Positions 1-4,165 of a stretch of 5,226 bases of DNA are shown piece after piece. Made by a program: the position numbers and the translations under genes. How positions within the stretch are numbered: position 1 is the stretch's first letter; each line of letters begins with the position of its first letter. The notes below the pieces were generated by a model that did not search any database, was not told where the DNA came from, and worked only from the letters and a program-made list of their open reading frames with translations. Source of the DNA: an uncultured Clostridia bacterium (lineage in GTDB: Bacteria; Bacillota; Clostridia; Lachnospirales; CAMVHY01); contig CAMKTI010000122.1 in NCBI GenBank assembly GCA_946415665.1, positions 1 to 5,226 of the forward strand. The letters run 5' to 3'.

Positions 1-123
1 AAAGCAACTTAACAAATTTAAAACAACTTTTCCAGTTCCTCCAATATTAGAATCAAAAATGACCTGTATAACTTTTATTTTTTTTATTTTGAACCCCTTC
101 TCAAACAAAATTTTATTTATCAT
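1..123 (-). CDS. Glycosyltransferase, GT4/group-1 type, N-terminal fragment (runs off left edge)
   Basis: The minus-strand frame from ATG at 123-121 is open to the window edge, giving 41 residues. From about residue 16 it reads IKVIQVIFDSNIGGTGK and then VVLNLLSCF. A beta strand followed by D-x-N-I-G-G-x-G-(K/R)-V-x-L-N-L-L is the usual N-terminus of GT-B glycosyltransferases of the GT4/group-1 family, which transfer sugars from nucleotide donors to surface polysaccharide or lipid acceptors in the cytoplasm. Donor and acceptor cannot be told, because the C-terminal nucleotide-binding domain is outside the window. The start is uncertain. ATG 123 has no visible Shine-Dalgarno and would add about 12 residues compared with typical family members. 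A strong GAGAAGGGG lies inside the frame at 102-94 and points to an ATA codon at 87-85, which would give (M)KKIKVIQVIF. The gene lies downstream of the operon terminator and is probably transcribed separately. Confidence 0.7.
   Translation of the reverse strand, partial: MINKILFEKGFKIKKIKVIQVIFDSNIGGTGKVVLNLLSCF
94..102 (-). promoter_or_regulatory. Shine-Dalgarno-like GAGAAGGGG inside the 5' end of the glycosyltransferase frame
   Basis: On the minus strand GAGAAGGGG is followed after six bases by ATA AAA AAA ATA AAA GTT. No ATG, GTG or TTG lies at usable distance downstream. The spacing fits initiation at ATA 87-85 and gives the protein the expected family N-terminus. If it is a ribosome binding site, the start codon is a rare AUA or a decayed ATG. 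Otherwise it is a chance purine run in a frame starting at ATG 123. Confidence 0.4.
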
Positions 124-168
124 AAATAACATAAATAAAATATACAAATCAAATTCTAATTTCCAGAA

Positions 169-200
169 CAAAAAAACACATCATTTCAGATGTGCTTTTA
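169..200 (-). terminator. Intrinsic terminator of the two-gene operon
   Basis: Read on the minus strand, GCACATC - TGAAAT - GATGTGT forms a hairpin with a 6-bp perfect core (CACATC/GATGTG) and a six-base loop. It is extended by a G-U and two A-U pairs and followed directly by seven T (176-170). The 5' arm begins in the TAA stop codon of the 396 aa gene, so transcription would end right after translation. On the plus strand only four T follow the stem, so termination should be mainly leftward. Confidence 0.85.
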
Positions 201-1388
201 AATGTCTAGTTCATTACTAACTAGGTTTTGTTCCCGTTTACTTTGACGAATTTTATCTAAATTATTTTTATCTTTATCATTTACAGGAGTCTCTATTTTT
301 TGTATACAACAACAACCACGAAAATAATTTTTAAACCCCAAATACAAATCGCAAGCTACAAAAACAGCAACCAGTATAAGAAAATATAACGAAAATTTGA
401 AACATAAAAACAAACTGAAACACGTAACAACAAAAAACAAACCAAATAAAAAATGTCGCCAAAAACCGATTTTATCTTTTTGATTTTCTTTGGTTATATC
501 AATTTCATTAAAGCTCGTTTGATTTTTTATCGTTTCCTGATTTTTCTCATCCAGTTTTCTTTTTTTGTTATTAACGCTCGTTTCTTTATCTAAATTACGA
601 AAAAAATATTTTCCAGCAGTATCATGTTTTTGTACATGAAATCTCCCTTTTTTGAGCCTACCTTCTCCATTACTAATATTATTAAAAACATTATTATAGG
701 CTTTGCATAAAATTTCTTTTTCATTAAAAATCCCTGATTTTTGTACTGAGTTAAACTCTTGCGACAAATAATTAAAAAAAGCAATGTTGTCATTAAAATT
801 TTTATCATATGTATAGAGCTTTCTATATCTGTCATTAGTAACGTCACTAAAATAAGGCAAACAAATCTCTTTCAGAATAAATTCGAAATATTGATGAGCT
901 TCTGGAGTTTTTAGAACCATAAGCGATCTCAAAGTATAATCCACATGCTGTAATATTTTTACTAATCGAATCCAATATGTTTCATTGCGGTTAGGATCAA
1001 ACCACTGATCAATTGCTTTTTTACAAATTGCCATTCTAATATCTGGTGCATTTCCGATTTGTGACTCTGAATATTTAGGACCTTTCTCGAAACATTTATA
1101 AAAATGTAAAAAGAAAACAGCATCATATTTATTTTCTAATGGATCAAAATTTAAACGATCTTCGCTACCACAGTGACATGGAAACAAATACCAATCAAAA
1201 TGATAATTGTTATCAAAAATATTAGTACCTTCCACGAGAAAACCTTCATATGTTTTATCGCAACACTTAATATGAGTTTTACATTTACCAATTGCCACAG
1301 AATACACAACTTTAGCGATTTTTTCGATATTTTCGGATATCCTCTTTGAATCATCTACAAGATCAATATCTTGATTACTTTTTTTCAT
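198..1388 (-). CDS. Membrane-anchored protein of unknown function, C-terminal two-helix module and Cys cluster
   Basis: 396 aa, second gene of the operon. ATG 1388-1386 directly follows the TAA of the upstream gene, with GGGAG ten bases upstream inside that gene, so translational coupling is likely. Residues 1-300 are soluble, charged and Cys-containing (CxxxxxxCC at 36-43, CHC at 71-73). Segments WYLFP (66-70), NRN (133-135), WIRLVKIL (139-146) and EAHQYFEFILKEI (163-175) recall, in order, the conserved blocks of the OGFr-type domain (QWLFP, HNxLRITRIL, EAxxFxxxL). The match is weak and is my inference. KKRKLD at 275-280 resembles a nuclear localisation signal. Residues 310-355 are the membrane module, predicted helices at about 312-330 and 331-350, closely matching the C-terminal units of the 688 aa protein. 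It is followed by RGCCCIQK, then a polar tail of about 35 residues. No signal peptide is visible. The function is not recognised. A host-directed membrane protein is the best guess. Confidence 0.9.
   Translation of the reverse strand: MKKSNQDIDLVDDSKRISENIEKIAKVVYSVAIGKCKTHIKCCDKTYEGFLVEGTNIFDNNYHFDWYLFPCHCGSEDRLNFDPLENKYDAVFFLHFYKCFEKGPKYSESQIGNAPDIRMAICKKAIDQWFDPNRNETYWIRLVKILQHVDYTLRSLMVLKTPEAHQYFEFILKEICLPYFSDVTNDRYRKLYTYDKNFNDNIAFFNYLSQEFNSVQKSGIFNEKEILCKAYNNVFNNISNGEGRLKKGRFHVQKHDTAGKYFFRNLDKETSVNNKKRKLDEKNQETIKNQTSFNEIDITKENQKDKIGFWRHFLFGLFFVVTCFSLFLCFKFSLYFLILVAVFVACDLYLGFKNYFRGCCCIQKIETPVNDKDKNNLDKIRQSKREQNLVSNELDI
337..394. repeat. 58-bp block identical to 1534-1591 in the neighbouring gene
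   Basis: Positions 337-394 and 1534-1591 are identical base for base at an offset of 1197. They encode the second half of the membrane module (ending ACDLYLGFKN) in the two operon genes. Just outside, over the next 80 bases to the right, identity drops to about 82% by my count. A perfectly conserved patch inside a diverged repeat suggests gene conversion or recent exchange. Confidence 0.95.
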
Positions 1389-3455
1389 TTATTCTAGTCT
1401 CCCATCAAAGTTTTCTAATTTAATCGAATTGTCATCCATATTTTGTGGTCTGTTTAAAACAATTTCATTGTTATCAATCAAAGGTATTTCCATATTTTCA
1501 CTACACTGACAACAACGACCATAATTTTTAAAACCCAAATACAAATCGCAAGCTACAAAAACAGCAACCAGTATAAGAAAATATAACGAAATTTTAAAAC
1601 ATAAAAACAAATTTAAACATGCAAGAACAAAAAACAAGCCAAATAAAAAATGTGACCAAACACCAGCTTTATTTTTCTTATCTGATTTATTATTTGCGTT
1701 ACTGAAATTTTTAAATCCTAAATACAGATCACCGACCAAAGATATGAAAAATAGCACAAGAAAATATAATGAAATTTTAAAACATAAAAACAAATTTAAA
1801 CATGCAAGAACAAAAAACAAGCCAAATAAAAAATGTGACCAAACACCAGCTTTATTTTTCTTATCTGATTTATTATTTGCGTTACTGATTTGATCTTCAT
1901 CTACAAAATTAATTTCATTGGAACCTACCATATCATTCTGTACTGGATTGATTACCATATTAGTTCCAACTTTGATTTCACAATCTACTCCATCCTTATC
2001 CTCGATAACTTTAGATATAGATTGAACTACTTTATCGCTTAAATCGTTTTTTCCGCAGAAACGAATTATTATGGAACTAAAATAATTTTCCCCCAGATGT
2101 CTATAAAAATAGCCACTGTCTCTCAATTGGGAATCAAATAATTGGTGATTGTATATTAACGCTTGTTTATCTGAACATCCAGTTATTTTTTCCATTTCGT
2201 TTTTCATTTTAATTTTTAATGACCCATCTTCAATATAAGGGGTAATGCATTCAAGTACACATAAGCCATTATAAGAGTTTTTGTCCACTATATTTATAAA
2301 AAACATTTGCCAGAATTCACCTGAATTTTCTTGATATCTCTCTTGTAAAGGTTTAATTTTATTGAAACAAAACACAAATTCTCTGAAGTATACATTTAAA
2401 CCCAAATTAACATTTGGAACCAAATCACAATCGCTACAGAAATAACTAAGAAAATCATTTTTATACTGGCAAAACCAATTTTCTAACTCTCCCGTTTTAA
2501 ACAAATAAACTGCCATACATTCGTGCCAATTTCTGACAAACCAAATACCATGAAGATGCCGTGCTCTATAAAAATAATTTTTTAAACCATAAACATCCTT
2601 TTTGTATTTTTTATAAGTATTGCCATCGTTTTTATACTCACCAAAATAAATCACCTTTTCCATTTGCCAAAAAGAAACTTTAAAAAAACATACGAGCATT
2701 CTCTGAAGAAGCTTAACCTCGTTGGGTATTATATCAAGAAGAGAACTATATGAATTACGTTTCATCCATGCTTCAGTTTGTGGTGCTGTCAGCTCTGGGA
2801 ATATTTGTTTTATATACTCATAAATATTTTTGCCATATCTACCTTTGATCCATCCATGCAGACAAAGACTTTGAGGGCATCCATATTTATACTCATATTC
2901 ATCATCACTAAGATCGTTATCGTTATTTCCATTAAGTGAATTAATTGCGCTCTCTACAAAATTACTTCTACGTTTAACAGACTTATTGCTTAAAAGATAA
3001 TTCTTTATTGCTTTTTCTATGCTCTCAGATTTTTTTAAATCAAAATCAAGTTTTAAGTCATCTATTTTAATATTTAAAATATCGAGCAAAACCATGTGCC
3101 AAATTAGAAATTTTTTATCCTCGTTATTATTTTCACTTTCCATGATGATATCATCTTTATTTTTATTAAGTTCATTTACTACATCATCAACTATTTTACA
3201 CAATCTTTCAGCATTTCCGCATCCGTATATATACCACAGAAAATATTTTAGATATTCTTTTCGTTTTTGTAGTTCAAATTCATTGATTTTTTTATTCCAT
3301 GATTTATTTACGGTCAATAAATTTAAAAGCGTCCTGTCATCACAAAATTTTAAAATAACATTTGCCGGATTATCAGGAACTCTGAAAAGATCTTTTTCCT
3401 TTTCTTTTTTATCAACTGCCTTTTGACATTTATCATCATCCGATTTTTTTTCCAT
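1389..3455 (-). CDS. F-box protein with tandem C-terminal membrane modules
   Basis: 688 aa, first gene of the operon. ATG 3455 is preceded by GGGA with a ten-base gap and by a promoter at 3498-3526. After a charged N-terminus (1-22), residues 24-58 read as an F-box: V26-P27, I34-L35, D39-D40-R41-T42-L43-L44, V49-N50 and W53 fit the P-x(6)-I/L-x(5)-DxxxLxxxxxVxxxW pattern. F-boxes bind Skp1 of eukaryotic SCF ubiquitin ligases, and bacteria use them as host-directed effectors. Residues 60-520 are a large Trp-, Tyr- and Cys-rich region I cannot assign. YEYIKQIFP (212-220) followed by QRML (251-254) faintly recalls the OGFr-type region. Residues 524-584 and 585-645 are two nearly identical membrane units of 61 aa, each with two predicted helices (about 541-559, 560-579 and their repeats). 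RCCQC and a polar tail follow. No signal peptide is visible, so export, if any, would be by a secretion system. F-box confidence is about 0.7; the host role is inference. Confidence 0.92.
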   Translation of the reverse strand: MEKKSDDDKCQKAVDKKEKEKDLFRVPDNPANVILKFCDDRTLLNLLTVNKSWNKKINEFELQKRKEYLKYFLWYIYGCGNAERLCKIVDDVVNELNKNKDDIIMESENNNEDKKFLIWHMVLLDILNIKIDDLKLDFDLKKSESIEKAIKNYLLSNKSVKRRSNFVESAINSLNGNNDNDLSDDEYEYKYGCPQSLCLHGWIKGRYGKNIYEYIKQIFPELTAPQTEAWMKRNSYSSLLDIIPNEVKLLQRMLVCFFKVSFWQMEKVIYFGEYKNDGNTYKKYKKDVYGLKNYFYRARHLHGIWFVRNWHECMAVYLFKTGELENWFCQYKNDFLSYFCSDCDLVPNVNLGLNVYFREFVFCFNKIKPLQERYQENSGEFWQMFFINIVDKNSYNGLCVLECITPYIEDGSLKIKMKNEMEKITGCSDKQALIYNHQLFDSQLRDSGYFYRHLGENYFSSIIIRFCGKNDLSDKVVQSISKVIEDKDGVDCEIKVGTNMVINPVQNDMVGSNEINFVDEDQISNANNKSDKKNKAGVWSHFLFGLFFVLACLNLFLCFKISLYFLVLFFISLVGDLYLGFKNFSNANNKSDKKNKAGVWSHFLFGLFFVLACLNLFLCFKISLYFLILVAVFVACDLYLGFKNYGRCCQCSENMEIPLIDNNEIVLNRPQNMDDNSIKLENFDGRLE
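1400..1404 (-). promoter_or_regulatory. Ribosome binding site of the 396 aa gene inside the upstream gene
   Basis: Minus-strand GGGAG lies ten bases before ATG 1388 and overlaps the last codons (GRLE) of the F-box gene. Stop and start touch as TAA-ATG, so ribosomes ending the first gene can reinitiate on the second. Confidence 0.75.
1521..1886 (-). repeat. Two tandem 183-bp units, each encoding a 61-residue membrane module
   Basis: Unit 1 (1886-1704, residues 524-584) and unit 2 (1703-1521, residues 585-645) both begin SNANNKSDKKNKAGVW. The stretches 1771-1888 and 1588-1705 are identical over 118 bp at an offset of exactly 183 bp. The other third of each unit differs: unit 1 has LVLFFISLVGDLYLGFKN where unit 2 has LILVAVFVACDLYLGFKN. 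The period is 61 codons, so loss or gain of one unit by recombination keeps the frame. Confidence 0.97.
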
Positions 3456-3497
3456 AAAAAATCAATCCCACAATTTTTATCTTTCCACACCGTTTAC

Positions 3498-3526
3498 ATT
3501 CTACCAAAATAAATTTTAAATTTCAA
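3498..3526 (-). promoter_or_regulatory. Sigma70-type promoter of the F-box operon
   Basis: On the minus strand TTGAAA (3526-3521), a 17-bp spacer and TAGAAT (3503-3498) each match the consensus hexamers in five of six positions. The start of transcription would be near 3491, giving a leader of about 35 nt before ATG 3455. The promoter lies immediately downstream of the 80 aa gene, so the operon need not depend on read-through from it. Confidence 0.75.
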
Positions 3527-3532
3527 GCGTTC

Positions 3533-3775
3533 TTATATTTTTTTAACTAGATACTTTCTGCACGAGAAAAATTCAAAATAATTATAAACACATAAAGACA
3601 CAGATAGAAGCAATGAAAGCACCAGGAGTTTTAGCATCACAAGTAACGATACCGCACCAACGTTTAAAAGCAGGGAAAGTATTTTCGGTAATATATCTAA
3701 AGCAATAAAGTTTATGGTTATAATCACGCTGTTCAAGTCTGTTTTACTTTTGCTCCTTTTTTTATTCCTCTCCAT
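3533..3775 (-). CDS. Small two-helix membrane protein, unknown function
   Basis: 80 aa with a basic N-terminus (MERNKKRSKSK), then hydrophobic stretches at about 17-36 and 39-66 rich in Leu, Ile, Val and Ser, and a basic end (RKYLVKK). This reads as a helical hairpin with both ends in the cytoplasm by the positive-inside rule. The ATG at 3775 is preceded by GGGA at only four bases, closer than ideal. An ATG five bases upstream, in another frame, runs straight into TAA. I see no similarity to the 61-residue module of the neighbouring operon. It lies 77 bp upstream of the F-box gene on the same strand, but the operon has its own promoter between them and no terminator is visible after this gene, so partial co-transcription is possible. 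I do not recognise the family. Holin-like or small toxin roles cannot be excluded, but nothing supports them. Confidence 0.55.
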   Translation of the reverse strand: MERNKKRSKSKTDLNSVIITINFIALDILPKILSLLLNVGAVSLLVMLKLLVLSLLLSVSLCVYNYFEFFSCRKYLVKKI

Positions 3776-3835
3776 TACATCCCATTTTATAGATTATTTT
3801 TTTTCTTGTTTCGTTGCTCGTTTTTTGGTGTAGAC

Positions 3836-3862
3836 AGTATATAATCAAAAAATATTGTTCAA
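3836..3862 (-). promoter_or_regulatory. Weak candidate promoter for the 80 aa gene
   Basis: On the minus strand TTGAAC (3862-3857) is followed after 15 bp by TATACT (3841-3836). The hexamers are acceptable but the spacer is short, and chance matches are common in such AT-rich DNA. It lies about 60 bp before ATG 3775. Confidence 0.25.
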
Positions 3863-3919
3863 ATGAAAATATAAATTTGAAAAAAATGATATGAAATCAA
3901 AAATATTTCAGCCTTTGAA

Positions 3920-3951
3920 ATTTTATTTTTTGCCTTTTTTAAAAATAAAAT
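3920..3951. repeat. AT-only 11-bp inverted repeat
   Basis: ATTTTATTTTT (3920-3930) and AAAAATAAAAT (3941-3951) are exact reverse complements around a ten-base loop. The stem has no G-C pairs and no good T tract beyond it on either strand, so it would be a poor terminator. It may reflect base composition alone. Confidence 0.4.
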
Positions 3952-4020
3952 CTTTTAAACTTCTCTTGCTAAGAAGCTCTGCCCCTCCCATCAAATTTCA
4001 AAAAAAATACTTAAAAAGAC

Positions 4021-4049
4021 TTGACATGCATAATTTTTTGTTTTACAAT
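4021..4049 (+). promoter_or_regulatory. Near-consensus sigma70 promoter of the Lys/Asn-rich gene
   Basis: A perfect TTGACA (4021-4026), a 17-bp spacer and TACAAT (4044-4049, five of six) form an almost ideal housekeeping promoter. Transcription should begin at about 4056-4058, giving a leader of about 110 nt before GTG 4166. This predicts strong basal expression, with any control acting after initiation or at the leader. Confidence 0.85.
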
Positions 4050-4056
4050 AAAAATA

Positions 4057-4125
4057 GTTGATTCGATAAATTTAGTTTGTTAGCAATGTCATATTTTGAA
4101 AAGTTGGGAACATAGTCGAATCAAC
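4057..4125 (+). promoter_or_regulatory. 5'-leader inverted repeat: long-range stem or operator
   Basis: GTTGATTCGA (4057-4066) and TCGAATCAAC (4116-4125) are perfect reverse complements, with one further G-U pair inside. The left arm begins exactly where transcription from the upstream promoter is predicted to start. In RNA this would be a 10-bp stem closing the first ~69 nt, like the P1 helix of a riboswitch. In DNA it could be two operator half-sites at the start site. I see only short possible helices in the 49-nt interior and no match to a riboswitch class I know. Function is unassigned. Confidence 0.55.
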
Positions 4126-4150
4126 ATTACATTTTTATTTTTATATTTTT

Positions 4151-4157
4151 GAGGAGG
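4151..4157 (+). promoter_or_regulatory. Strong Shine-Dalgarno GAGGAGG fixing a GTG start
   Basis: GAGGAGG lies eight bases before GTG 4166. The frame has a TGA at 4097-4099 and no ATG between there and well into the tail, so GTG 4166 is the only sensible start. This is good evidence for bacterial translation. Confidence 0.9.
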
Positions 4158-4165
4158 TTTTTATT

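Larger units (their letters stand above)
3776..4165. other. Divergent intergenic region, 390 bp
   Basis: This region lies between the leftward 80 aa gene and the rightward Lys/Asn-rich gene. It is extremely AT-rich. It holds a strong rightward promoter (4021-4049), a transcript-leader inverted repeat (4057-4125), the ribosome binding site of the plus gene (4151-4157), a weak candidate leftward promoter (3836-3862) and an AT-only inverted repeat (3920-3951). I see no coding frame or known RNA gene in 3863-4020. Confidence 0.8.

Noticed and set aside
1588..1888. CRISPR array or insertion element as explanation of the repeats
   Set aside because: There are only two direct copies, fully coding and in frame, with no spacers, terminal inverted repeats or transposase.
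3019..3426. Plus-strand 135-codon frame inside the F-box gene
   Set aside because: It lies antisense to a well-supported gene and covers its F-box region. No ribosome site is seen and the product is Ser/Phe-rich shadow.
198..3455. Giant-virus or protist origin, given F-box and low-complexity Asn repeats
   Set aside because: Shine-Dalgarno sites, GTG initiation, abutting genes, sigma70 promoters and an intrinsic terminator are bacterial, and I did not see the AAAATTGA promoter motif typical of mimiviruses.
198..3775. Mycoplasma-type code (TGA read as Trp)
   Set aside because: The long frames use TGG for tryptophan many times and contain no in-frame TGA.
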